A DNA stretch of 64,000 nt, taken from the NCBI GenBank assembly GCA_948470475.1, contig OX419347.1:7135993-7199992 (forward strand), read 5' to 3'. Shown in pieces: positions 33,961-44,520 of the stretch (positions within the stretch are counted from its first letter, which is position 1; every line of letters starts with the position of its first letter). The notes beneath the pieces were generated by a model that was given only the letters and a program-made list of their open reading frames with translations, ran no database searches and had not been told where the DNA came from. Source of the DNA: Galaxea fascicularis (taxonomy: Eukaryota > Cnidaria > Anthozoa > Scleractinia > Euphylliidae). The translations under genes and the position numbers were made by a program.

Positions 33961-35534
33961 GTCAAGTCGACTATACACTGCTGTGCCTCCAAATGGCCGT
34001 ATACATGTATTATGTGAATTTCTTGAAGGAGCATCATTTCTAAACAATGTGTATTGTTCATCTTTTATTAAATACAAATTGTCACAGTCAAAATGACTAA
34101 ATCTTGTTTCTGAAAAAATATTTACATCAGTAGCTGAATAATTCAAATCTTTACGGACATCCTCTATATGTCTGTGTAATGACCTGGCATTGAGGAAACA
34201 CATCTTAAAACTAATTTGAGATGCATTATACACTGGAGTTACCGAAAGAGACAACTGCCCTTCAACTCTTAAACGATACATTTCTGTTTGGACATCACAA
34301 CTAACAGCTATTTTGTTTTCACATAGATCAGTGATAAAAAGGCCATCTATAGTAGTAACCCTACTGAGACCAACATAATGTATATGTGGTATAGCTCTTC
34401 TTGTGTCAAATTTTACTACAACTCTAGTTTCTGTATCACCTTGTGATCTATGAATTGTTTTAGCAGCAGCAGGTCTTAGTGGAAACTGTTTTCTAAGCAC
34501 TTGTATTGATCTATTTCTGCCTACAGCAAACTGTGTGCTTACAGGTTTTATTGGTGTCCATGTAGGTTCAATACCGTCAACATACAACTGTCTATTATCT
34601 TCTCTGGTTTTTTCACCAACTTCAGCATGGTCAAACTGCACCCATATTATACCAGATGGTTTGCCTGACTGGTGTATTTGTATCGATTTGATAACATTAG
34701 TAGCACCATTTGTCATACCATCATCTGTTCTAGTATTAAGAGATATCTCAGTTCTTTCTCCAACTGCTAACTTTAGGACAGAATGTAATTGTTTAGTTTT
34801 TCTTGGGTCACTAGGTATTTGTTTCAATACTTTGTCTCTGAGCTCCTGTGACTGAGCACCAATGACACTATCTTGTGCCTTAACAGAATACTTTGTACCT
34901 GGAAGTGCATTATGGGCCTCATTATTAAAGTCATTCACTTTGCTATTCTGAACAAAGAGGTGTGCTGCATGTCTGGGATAGTTAGCACTACCTGGTGAAA
35001 TAATTCTTTCTTTCAATTGCATAATGTCTTTGTTAGTATGGTTACCTTCTCTTAACCTGTTTAACATTTGAGCAAATTGTTTACTCTCCCTTTGCCTCAT
35101 AATTTGCTTCAGTTCAAACATTTTAAAAAGCTCTTGCCAGATATTAGGAGCAAGGATACCATATTCATTATTGTCCATATGTTTGAATATATACCTATCC
35201 ATTACAGGCTGCAGTTGAAATAAATCTCCAATAGCAACGATACTAACACCACCAAAGGTCAGTGAGCTACCTTTAATATCCTTTAGTCTATTGTTGATCT
35301 GTACATTGAACATGATGTTACCAACCATTGATATTTCATCTATGAATATAAGCTTGACACCACCAAGTTTGCATCTTAGTGTATTAAGTCTACTTGAGTC
35401 AAGAGGCTTGTAGATCTTTAATGACTGACATGCTGGTATGGCTAAAGCACTGTGAATAGTATTTCCTTTAATATTATATGCTGCTTTATTAGTTGGTGCT
35501 AACATCAATACTTTCAATTCTGCAAAGTTATCAC
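33961..35534 (-). CDS. Helentron PIF1-like helicase (main part) and start of EEP domain
   Basis: Reading from 35534 downward: LMLAPTNKAAYNI (motif Ia), LIFIDEISMVG (Walker B) at about residues 57-66, SIVAIGDLFQLQPV (motif III), FELKQIMRQ (motif IV), then AAAKTIHRSQGDT and HYVGLSRVTT (motifs V and VI). The helicase unwinds DNA 5' to 3' in Helitron transposition. After a linker, the EEP domain begins with FLNARSLHRHIEDV and NIFSETRF (catalytic Glu) and is cut by copy C after VYSRLDY. The Walker A part lies beyond Gypsy-2 at 40981-41007. Confidence 0.9.
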
Positions 35535-35669
35535 TGTGGTATTCTGGTTAGGTGGGTCACGTGATGCAAGGAGTGGAGAAATAAACAGTTGCTAAAAATA
35601 TCGCGCGTGTGTTTCACTGTGTTTCACTGTGTTTCACTTTGCCTCACTAGAACTATTTAGAATACAAAA
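35535..35669 (+). repeat. Gypsy-2 5' LTR
   Basis: 135 bp, starting TGTGGTATTC. It carries three tandem GTGTTTCACT units; the 3' LTR has two. At least two base differences from the 3' LTR are visible (AAATAAACAG versus AAATGAACAG, and CGCGCGTG versus CGCACGTG). With the ATCAC duplication as guide, the LTR ends in ACAAAA and not the usual CA. Confidence 0.85.
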
Positions 35670-35712
35670 TTGGCGACAAGGATGGGATCCCGAAGGTAAA
35701 CAAGGAGCACAT

Positions 35713-36325
35713 ATGGCTGCAGTCATTGGTAATTTGGGTCCGTTTGACGAAAAGTCTGAGAAGTTTAGCGATTATGCCGATCGATTTGAAGCATACCTCG
35801 CGGCGAATGACATCGATGATGATAGGAAAGTGAATGTTTTTCTGGCTGTTATTGGTCCAGACGCTTATGAGTTGCTGAAGAACCTGTGTGATCCCCACAA
35901 TCCGAATACAAGGACCTTTACGGCATTGTCGCAGCTTTTGCAGGGACATTATGAACCTGCTCCCATTGTGATTGCTGAAAGACACAAGTTCTGGACGGCT
36001 ACACAAGGAGAGAACGAGAGTGTGTCGGAATTTGTCGCCAGATTGAAGAAACTGGCTTCGACATGCAGCTTCGGTGAATTTCTACTTCAAGCCCTAATCC
36101 TAGTCTCTGGATTACATCCAAAAATGTCGAGAACTCAGCGTCATCTCTTGTCGATAAGAGATCTGACTTACGCTGTTGCGCGTGACAAGTGCATTGCAGA
36201 TGAAATGGCGGGCAAGGCGAACCTAGAGCACATGGGAGAGTCGGCTAGAAGCGAGGTCAATAAGGTTCAGGATGGCTCTTTCCTAAACAAAAAGAACATC
36301 ACTGCTGGACATAATAGAGCAGAGT
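35713..36325 (+). CDS. Gypsy-2 Gag
   Basis: From the ATG at 35713 (MAAVIGNLGPFDEKSEKF), with capsid-like motifs FWTATQGENESVSEFVARLK and ILVSGLHP. The frame is lost at about 36325, just before the zinc knuckle, which continues in the next frame (ESCRYRNATCHHC, then KGHIRPVC). It is similar in layout to Gypsy-1 Gag. Confidence 0.85.
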
Positions 36326-37531
36326 GGTGGAAACACCGACAAGTGCAAATCATGTGGAAGTGTGCAGCATAGATCGGAATCTTGCAGATACAGAAATGCC
36401 ACCTGTCATCACTGCCAACGCAAAGGTCATATTCGCCCGGTGTGTAAAGCCCGATGGTCACAAGTGCAACCGAAAGGAAGATCGAGTGGTCAAAAGAGTG
36501 CTAAGCTGAACAGTTGCGTTAGAAACTCAGATGATGAAAGTGTAGGGAGCGATAATCATGTGAGTGACACGCCTGTGAATGCAGATGAAGTAAGTGCCTT
36601 TGGTTTATACAAAACTGAGACTGAACACTTGTCGACAGAGTTTGTAAACAGCGTTAAACCGTGTGTAGTAGATGTTCAGTTAGGTAAGGCACAAGTTAAT
36701 TGTAAGATGGAAGTAGACACAGGTGCATCTCGTTCTACAGTGTCAAAACGTGTGTATGATTCTGTATTATCTGATTATCCCCTTCAGCATCCGGGGGTGA
36801 TTTTGCGTAATTATTCAGGTGAAAAGATTCCTGTTGTGGGAAAAATTTCTGTTTCAGTGAAGTATGATACCCAAGAAGAAATCCTTGATTTAATTGTTGT
36901 TGAAGGAAATCTCCCTGCCCTGTTTGGGCGTGACTGGTTAAGTAGAATAAAACTAGATTGGAAGAACATGTTCGGGGTTAAGGAAGAAGTCACTGAGAAT
37001 AAGTTTTCTGTTCCCAAATCTGAGACCTTTTCAGCAGAATTCAACAGTCTGTTAGAAAAACATAGAGAATTATTCAGCAGTCATGGCTCTGGCATCAAGG
37101 GTTTCATTGGTTCTTTGAAACTTAAAGAGGGTGCCAAACCAGTGTTCATGAAGGATAGACCGGTCCCATACTCCCTTGTAGAAAAAGTTGAAAAAGAGTA
37201 TGATCGACTAGTGCAGTCTGATATTCTGTATCCGGTATCCTGTAGTAATTGGGCAAGCCCTGTAGTGCACGTCCCAAAATCTGACGGTTCCATACGAGTG
37301 TGTGGGGATTATAAGGGGATTAATGAGCGCATAGAGGATGATGTGTACAAACTACCTAATGTGCAAGACATGTTTGCTATGCTGTCTCAAGATGGGGCTA
37401 ATCCTGATACATTTTCAGTGATTGATTTAGCCAGTGCTTTCAATCAGTTGTTTTTGGATGAAGAGTCGTCTGAATTGCTTACCATCAACACTCGAAAAGG
37501 TTTATTTAAATCGAAGCGATTGTGTTTTGTG
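36326..37531 (+). CDS. Gypsy-2 zinc knuckle, protease and first half of RT
   Basis: The frame begins after the upstream frameshift. It has the CCHC knuckle CHHCQRKGHIRPVC, the protease motif MEVDTGASRSTVSK and ALFGRDWL, then RT blocks NWASPVVHVPKSDGS and VIDLASAFNQLFL. It ends in a frameshift at about 37530, inside the RT palm, and reading resumes in the neighbouring frame. Confidence 0.85.
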
Positions 37532-38704
37532 TGAAAACTGCCACTTCCCAGTTTCAGAGAGTCATGGATTCAATCTTGTCAGGTATTAAAGGTGTGTTGG
37601 TGAGAGTAGATGACATTCTGGTGGCAACATCAGGTGGAGTCACTGCTCATATTGGAGTTATCAAACAAGTTTTGAGTAGGTTGGCCAAACACAATGTTAG
37701 ATTAAATGGCCAAAAGTGTCAGTTCTTCCAAGGTCAAGTGAAGTACATGGGACACATTTTGAGTAAACAGGGGATCAGTCCTGTTAAGAGCAAGCTGGAT
37801 GCTATTCGATTAGCACACAGACCTAAAGATGTGTCCCAGTTGAGATCATTTTTGGGAATGTTAAATTACTACTCAAAATTCATCAAAGATTTTTCATCTA
37901 AATTACACCCACTGTATGAGCTTCTCAGTAACAAGGCTGAGTGGTTTTGGACCAAGGAATGTGAAGCGGCTTTTATATGGGCTAAAGAAGTTCTTTCAAG
38001 TGAACAAGTTTTGGTCCATTATGACCCCCAGAAACCTCTTCTACTGAGTGTAGATGCCAGTCCATATGGGATTGGAGCTGTGTTGAGTCATCGCATGGAA
38101 GACGGCACTGAGCGGCCAGTAGAGTTTGCTTCTCGCACACTCAGTAGTGCAGAAAAGAATTATGCCCAAATAGAAAAAGAGGGGTTGGCCATAATATTTG
38201 GTGTTAAGAGATTTCAGCTTTACCTCTATGGCCGCAAATTTACATTGGTAACTGACCATCAACCCCTAACTCGGATTTTTGGTCCTAAAGCTAGTATTCC
38301 CCCCTTGGCTGCAGCTCGTTTGCAGCGTTGGGCAGTTCTTTTGTCTGGATATGATTTTGATATTGTATTCAGAGACTCCGCTACCAATGCAAATGCAGAC
38401 TTCTTCAGTCGATTTCCACTACAATCTCAGGCTGAGGATGATTTGGATCCAGATGAACACTATGTGTGTGCATCTGTGACGGATGACTTGCCCGTAACTG
38501 CAGTTGAGATAGGTGAAGGTACTAAGAAGGATAGCCTACTTGCAAAAGTGTATGAATATACATCCTTTGGTTGGCCAGGTAGCTGCCCTAGTCCAGAGCT
38601 TAAACCTTTTTGGGTTCGCAGAGATGAGTTGGCTTTGAAAAATGGATGTCTTTTGTGGGGCAGACGGGTCATCATACCATTCAAATTCCAAAAACGCTTG
38701 TTGG
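37522..38704 (+). CDS. Gypsy-2 RT second half, RNase H and start of integrase
   Basis: The RT catalytic motif VLVRVDDILVA, thumb region FLGMLNYYSKFI, RNase H motifs LLSVDASPYGIGAVL, RTLSSAEKNYAQIEKE and LVTDHQPL are all visible. It is cut at 38704 by an hAT-like element before the integrase zinc finger. Confidence 0.88.
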
Positions 38705-39524
38705 TAGGCTCTTGCCGATTGTGCTAGCATAATTTTTGGCATAATCTGAGGAATTGAGCATAATTTTTGCCCTTTTTCCAAAAGTAGCACTGCTAGCATA
38801 ATCCGTATATTTTCTTGTCTTAATAGCACAATTTTAGAATAATTCAAGAAAACGAAGATCTCAGCTACTAAAAACTTGCAAGCAAGTGTGATGCTTCAAT
38901 ATAACAAGCGCTAATTAACTGTTAGAGAACAAATTAGAGAAGTCAAGCCGGACTGCGTGGTTCAGAAACGAGCGAGATTATTCAATGTTAAATTTGTTAT
39001 CCAGGGCTTTGTCAGAAACGGCATGGTTAAGTTTTCACTGTATTTGTTTTTATTTGTTTTGAAACCCAGCGCGCACAGTTCGTTGTTTACTCGAAATTTG
39101 CATACTTTACCATGGTAACTGGAGGCCATTTGAGTGCAAAACCTTGCGCAAACTGTGTCACGCTCTGCTACACGCGATGGTTAGCAACTAGCAAGCTATC
39201 CGCGGATAGTTATCCACCACACTATCCAGGCTTTGTGCAACCTACTTTTGTTCGCTGGATAGCAGATTTATTCGCCGTATAGGCCCAACCACCGGATAAA
39301 GTTACCCAGGTTTTGAACAACCGGGCCCAGAACGTCTGGCCAGGGTTAATAAAATACATTTTCAAACTTGTCTTGTGAGTTGTGAAGTTTGTGCACAGAA
39401 TAATTTTTTTAAAAAGTAGCATAATTTTGAAAAGCGAGCATAATTTGAGCATAATTTGGGCAAAAAACGAGCACTGCCACTAGCATAATATGCCACTTTT
39501 ACTAGCACAATCGGCAAATGCCTA
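38705..39524. mobile_element. hAT-like non-autonomous element in Gypsy-2
   Basis: Inverted ends TAGGCTCTTGCCGATTGTGC and complement TAGGCATTTGCCGATTGTGC, with the 8-bp target duplication CTTGTTGG (38697-38704 and 39525-39532). 820 bp without a transposase. It is the innermost layer of the nest Helentron, Gypsy-2, hAT. Confidence 0.8.
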
Positions 39525-39537
39525 CTTGTTGGAATAG

Positions 39538-40743
39538 TTGCATGAATGCCACCCAGGGATGTGCCGTATGAAAGCACTCGCCAGGTCCTTCGTGTGGTGG
39601 CCTGGAATTGACCTTGATATAGAGGACAAAGTAAGGCTTTGTAATGTTTGTACTAAGGCACATCAAACCCCTAAGGCAGTTCCCTTATTATTGTGGCCTT
39701 GGTCAACTGAACCTTGGCAAAGAATTCATGTTGATTATGCTGAGGTCAAGGGTCAACAATTTCTTCTTGTGGTTGACAGCCATTCTAAATGGATGGAAGT
39801 CTTTCCTATGAACAGTACTACTGCAAATGCTACCATAGAGGCCTTAAGAACTCTGTTTGCTAGATATGGGCTGCCACATGAACTAGTCAGTGATAATGGC
39901 CCACAGTTTGTTGCTAGAGAATTTAAAACATTTTTGGAGATGAATTGCATCAAGCACACTTTATGCCCTCCATATCATCCCTCCACTAATGGTTTGGCTG
40001 AGAGACATGTTCAGACCTTCAAACACATGTATCAGTCTTGTCCTGATAAGGGGACAGTTCAGCACAAAGTGGCTGATGTCCTGTTCTGCTACAGAAACAC
40101 TCCCCACACCACAACAGACAAGACTCCTGCACAGTTGTTTTTGAAGAGGGAACCCAGAACACACCTCTCCTTGGTGAAACCCAGTTTGCAAAGGCATGTA
40201 GAAAAGAAACAAATTGCTGCAAAGTTGTACAGGGATGGGCTTAACCCAAAGGCGCGACTTTTTGATTTGTACCAGCCAGTCAGAGTTAAAAACACCAGGG
40301 AAGGGAGGGAGAGATGGATACCGGGTACAATTGTGGCTGTGAAGGGACCAGAAACTTATTTAGTTCGTATTCCAGGTAACAATCGTCGCTTTGTGCATGC
40401 TAATCACTTGATACCTGATGATGCCCGAGGAATGAGTGCCTATAAGGAGATGGTCTCGCCTGAACTGGTAGAATATAATCCACCATCAGAATTTCGGGGG
40501 GAACCTGTCATAACTAGGTCGCAAGTTCAGTCTGAAGTAGACAATGAGGCTTCTCGCAAGTCTAGTGTTATATCGTTACCTGTTGTTAATGATGATGGCG
40601 ATTTAGGAGGCGACAACTGTATTCACAATCCTGATCCATTGATTACCAAAACCGTCTTGCCTGGTCACTCCGAGGCCAATTCAGGCCAAGTGGCTACTCG
40701 ATCAGGACGGGTGGTCAAGCCTCCCAACAGATTGAATTTATAG
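39538..40743 (+). CDS. Gypsy-2 integrase
   Basis: About 400 residues. Zinc-finger remnants HECHPGM and LCNVCTKAH, catalytic residues in RIHVDYAEV, VSDNGPQFV and NGLAERHVQTF, then a beta-barrel region (FDLYQPVRVKN, RWIPGTIV) and a tail ending in TRSGRVVKPPNRLNL. A TAG at 39535-39537 lies immediately upstream in the same frame, next to the hAT-like insertion. Confidence 0.9.
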   Translation: MHECHPGMCRMKALARSFVWWPGIDLDIEDKVRLCNVCTKAHQTPKAVPLLLWPWSTEPWQRIHVDYAEVKGQQFLLVVDSHSKWMEVFPMNSTTANATIEALRTLFARYGLPHELVSDNGPQFVAREFKTFLEMNCIKHTLCPPYHPSTNGLAERHVQTFKHMYQSCPDKGTVQHKVADVLFCYRNTPHTTTDKTPAQLFLKREPRTHLSLVKPSLQRHVEKKQIAAKLYRDGLNPKARLFDLYQPVRVKNTREGRERWIPGTIVAVKGPETYLVRIPGNNRRFVHANHLIPDDARGMSAYKEMVSPELVEYNPPSEFRGEPVITRSQVQSEVDNEASRKSSVISLPVVNDDGDLGGDNCIHNPDPLITKTVLPGHSEANSGQVATRSGRVVKPPNRLNL

Positions 40744-40798
40744 TAGTTTTATTTGTAAGTTGCGTTTATGTTAAGGAAACTGTATAGGAAGGAGGAAA

Positions 40799-40923
40799 TG
40801 TGGTATTCTGGTTAGGTGGGTCACGTGATGCAAGGAGTGGAGAAATGAACAGTTGCTAAAAATATCGCACGTGTGTTTCACTGTGTTTCACTTTGCCTCA
40901 CTAGAACTATTTAGAATACAAAA
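40799..40923 (+). repeat. Gypsy-2 3' LTR
   Basis: 125 bp with two GTGTTTCACT units; otherwise it matches the 5' LTR closely. It is followed by ATCAC (40924-40928). Confidence 0.85.
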
Positions 40924-40928
40924 ATCAC

Positions 40929-41335
40929 CAGCTCTACTATTGTAATACTTAAGGGCCGCTTGATACAATGCCTTGGTAACATGAGATTTACCTACACCTG
41001 CACCTCCACTAAGAAAACAGTAGAATGGTTCATTGGATATTTTGATTAAATGCAAGACATGATAAAAGAACTCCTTTTGTTCTTTATTTAATGACTGTAC
41101 AAGATGTCTGTATTCATCATCTTGTAATTCATTCATCAGCAACGGTTCAGTGTTCAGATCAACTGATGGTATGCCTAAATCGTGTGATAAATTATAGCTT
41201 TCATTAAAGTCAGGGTGCAAATCCTGGTTACCTTCCCCTATATCTTGTTGTTCAAGGTTTTGTGTACACGGTGCAATAGTATCATATGTGTCTTCAACAC
41301 TACTCATCTCTTGTTGTATTTCATTGAAACTTCAT
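40929..41335 (-). CDS. Helentron helicase N-terminal part with Walker A
   Basis: Acidic linker, then NKEQKEFFYHVLHLIK and the Walker A loop LSGGAGVGKSHVTKALY (GGAGVGKSH at 40981-41007), as in PIF1 helicases of Helitrons. The frame differs from the upstream segment, with a shift at about 41335. Gypsy-2 interrupts it 20 residues after Walker A. Confidence 0.87.
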
Positions 41336-41660
41336 TACATACAGCATATTGTTTCAACTGTTCACTGATTTCATTATATAGCAGCATGTATCGTTCATGA
41401 TAAGAAGAACACATTCCTAGTAAGTCAGTTTCTTCATTTCTCCAAGCTGTAAACAGCATTATAAGTTCACGGTAATGTTTTTCTGGTTCAGCTTCCTTAT
41501 TGAACCATACACTCCTTATTATTCTCGCTTTAGTTCTTTTTTTGATGTTGCTAGAAGTTACTTTGCTATGTTCATCATCATCATTTTGATTATCATCAAT
41601 AAAAGTCTCCATTAGTAGACCATCTGTATCCACTTCATTTGGTTGTTTTACATGTTTTTT
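41336..41660 (-). CDS. Helentron linker between Rep and helicase
   Basis: It reads QPNEVDTDGLLMETF, then RIIRSVWFNKEAEPEKHYRE and LLGMCSSYHERYMLL, a region typically found between the Rep and helicase domains of Helitrons. It is joined to the Rep segment through a frameshift at a run of seven T (41655-41661). Confidence 0.75.
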
Positions 41661-42446
41661 TACGACAATCATACCATGCTACCCAGTCTGCCAGTGTCAG
41701 GTTTTCTAGTTTTGTTGGGCGCTTACAATACCGCTTTAACAATCCACTAGTGTAGATTTCTTCACAGTCGTCATCCATGTTTTCAATTTCAATCATTGGT
41801 TTCAAGAGCTCTACCCACGCATCAGGGGGTGATGTATTTATAAATACTATTTGTCTGGATGCTTTTCTCATAGGCAATTGTAAAACAATGTACACTGCTT
41901 CTTGTGCACTTATCTCCACATTATTAACAAATTTACTACCAATATCTCTGACTTGCTGTCTAATGGTATTATTTCCTTTTCTTGCCTCAGCACAAGCTTC
42001 TCTTAAAAGTTCACTCATTCCTTTCTGACCCTTTGATATGTAATTGACTATGTACACAGCACATGCATATACATCTAGTACATACTGGATATCCATGTTG
42101 GCCCTCCATGCATTAAGACAAGCAGAGTTGTAATTGTTGATTCGTAATTCATTTGGATTTCTTTTTAAAAATACAGTAGGACTGTTAAGAGATGAACTTA
42201 TAGCAAGTAAATATTTTTCTTCTGTCACACTCATGTTGAAGAGTAACTGGTCAAAGGAAATATCTTCACCTTCTTTCATATTATCTAGATGGTTTTTAAT
42301 AGTTTTCCAATTATCTTTATGCATTTTTATTTCATCATCTGGAGTATCATTATCTAGAGGATAGAGTATCATTGTGTGTTTCATTGGTGGCTGTGGATAG
42401 TTAAACCTACATTGACTTTTGGTGTTCTTACGACATGTATGTGAAT
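41661..42446 (-). CDS. Helentron Rep domain, catalytic tyrosine part
   Basis: Contains RANMDIQYVLDVYACAVYIV followed by NYISK, giving the Helitron YxxxYxxK motif with the two nicking tyrosines at about 42040-42054. The upstream boundary is a 16-bp tandem duplication (42447-42478) that shifts the frame. Confidence 0.87.
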
Positions 42447-42478
42447 GTCTATTGACTAAATTGTCTATTGACTAAATT
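42447..42478. repeat. 16-bp tandem duplication causing a frameshift in Rep
   Basis: GTCTATTGACTAAATT occurs twice in direct succession. One copy would keep the Helentron Rep frame; two shift it. Confidence 0.85.
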
Positions 42479-42850
42479 CTGTAGTCCAGGATCATCAACT
42501 GGCTTGTGACAAGTTATGATCTTATCAATATAAGATGTCAATTCTACATCATTTTCAACTTGAAAGTGTGGAGCTCCTTGAAGCCATATTAGCATGTGTA
42601 TATGAGGTGATCCCCTCTGTTGATATTCCACACGATAAAACCAGTCTGAAATTTTCCCTAAAGGTTCAGCAGAACTCAACAGAAAGTTTGTCAAAAATTG
42701 ATTGACTTGATAGTCAAAGTGCCTCGCACATGTTACTGGGTCGCTTTGTATTAAGCGACACCTGTCTTCCCAGTTTAAGTTCTCTAGCTCTTCATCAGTA
42801 TACTGTTTATGATCAACAAGTTGACCTAGTATCCTAAGTAGGTGTAGCCA
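42479..42850 (-). CDS. Helentron Rep domain, HUH part
   Basis: Contains DWFYRVEYQQRGSPHIHMLI with the metal-binding HIH at 42596-42604, preceded by an HFDYQ-like stretch. The rolling-circle nuclease active site is therefore split between this segment and the YxxxY segment. The frame differs from that of the upstream zinc-finger region, with a shift at about 42850. Confidence 0.87.
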
Positions 42851-44369
42851 TTGTTTCTGCAGATGAAAAACTACAAAATAGGGTTGCAGGACCTAATTGT
42901 CTTATCATTGCAAAGAGGTCTTTTTTTGCCTTTTCAAAATATGGTGGTGATCCACGTAATGAATTTAGGAATTTATATCCCTCATCAAGTCGTATTAATC
43001 TATTTAATACTCCCTGTTGTTTTAATTGCCCTGCACTGATCTTTCTGTCCCTGCCTTTACACTTTCTAAGGGCAATATGTGACTTCCCTAAAAGGATTTT
43101 CATTTGCAACTTTTTTGCTTTGTAAAAAATATTTTCAACACACATTGCAGCTCGTCTATCTGACCGTCTTAATTCTGATTTACAAATATCACTATAATAA
43201 ACTTTGACTTTTCGCAAGTTACTTTCGGGTCGTGCTTGACCAAGAAATATTCCAGGATATGCCAGCTCTTCACAATATTTATCCCTAAATACACTCAGTG
43301 GTCTGTTGCCTTCAGCTGGAGCAATATTAAGAATTTGTTGTTGTTCACTTTCTTCTAAAAAGCCAGCTTCTGTAAACATAGTGTCAGTAACACCTGCAGG
43401 TATCACTTCTTCATCTTCACTCCAATCAGCTTTGTCTACTCTGTCAGAATCATTATTGACATTGTTTTTATTGACTGTGGCATATTCCAACTGCGGATTG
43501 CTAATCTCACTGTCATCATTCTCAAATTGTTCAAAATTTTCAATATTGTACTTATTGACCCAGTCATCATCAAATACAATACCTTCATCTCTATAAAGGT
43601 TACTATTGTCTAGTAGCCACTTTGCTGCTTGAACCACCTTATGTGGCCTAACATTTAATGACAATGCTGAACTTTTGTATTGCAACTTCCGTTTTAAATT
43701 GACTTTTATTGTACCAGTCTGGCTTTGTAACCGTGGTAACATGCTTACTGTATGAGTCACATCAGCAGGAACATTAACAATATTGCCATGTAACTTAAGC
43801 TGTCTTCCTCTTGGAGCTTGCATCAGTTTTTGGAATGCAATTCTTGGTGCTAGTAGTCTACACTCTAATTCATTCAGGTCAAAGAATTCAGGTTTCTCTG
43901 GAAACACCATACCATTTGCTACAGCACATGGTGGGACATTGTTTTTAACTAAATGACTGTGACATGTTTTGCAAACCCATTCTTTATTATTAACACTTTT
44001 CCTATTATTGAGATATTTGATAATGTCAGGAATTGACTGTCTCATTTGATCAGCATTTGTTACACTATGTTTATACCATAGCTGGTCACAACAGGTACAG
44101 ACATACAGTGGACCTTGATTTACAATTTGATGAAATTTTGTAATTACACATTCCATAGACAAACTAGATGCTCTATAGTTTCTCTGCTCCTCATTGCGTT
44201 TTGCTTTTTTATCTGGAGATGCGTTTGTTGCCCTATAATTTCTCTGGTTCTCATTGTGCTTTGCTTTTTTCTCTGCAGATGCATTTGTTGCCCTATAATT
44301 TCTCTGGTTCTCATTGCGCTTTGCTTTTTTCTCTGGAGATGCATTTGATGCCCTATAATTTCTCTGGTT
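42851..44369 (-). CDS. Helentron zinc-finger region upstream of Rep
   Basis: Continues the frame of the OTU segment after a single TAG. It starts within the 20-residue repeats, then has CTCCDQLWYKHSV and WVCKTCHSHL (paired cysteines), PRGRQLKLHGNIVNVPAD and a long acidic linker before AALCVEN-type sequence leading to Rep. These are common features of animal Helitron proteins. Confidence 0.83.
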
Positions 44370-44520
44370 CTAATTGCGCTTTGCTTTTTTCTCTGGAGAT
44401 GCATTTGATGCCCTATAAGTTCTCTGGTTCTCATTGCCCTTTGCTTTTTTCTCTGCAGATGCATTTGTTGTCCTATAATTTTTCTGGCACTCATGATATT
44501 TTGCCTTTTTTTCTGGTGAC
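44162..44520 (-). repeat. 60-bp tandem repeat coding for a 20-residue unit
   Basis: About six units, each reading roughly NENQRxYRAxNASxEKKAKx. One unit has GAG changed to TAG (44370-44372), which ends the upstream reading. The basic Ser-Pro-Glu-Lys-Lys-type repeat might bind nucleic acid; this is inference. Confidence 0.8.

Larger units (their letters stand above)
35535..40923 (+). mobile_element. Gypsy-2: Ty3/Gypsy retrotransposon inserted in the Helentron helicase
   Basis: LTRs of 135 and 125 bp, target duplication ATCAC (35530-35534 and 40924-40928), a primer-binding site and a purine tract (GGAAGGAGGAAA before 40799) define the element. It encodes Gag, protease, RT, RNase H and integrase, damaged by two frameshifts, one nonsense codon next to an 820-bp hAT-like insertion, and that insertion itself. 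It interrupts the Helentron helicase between Walker A and motif Ia. Confidence 0.92.
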
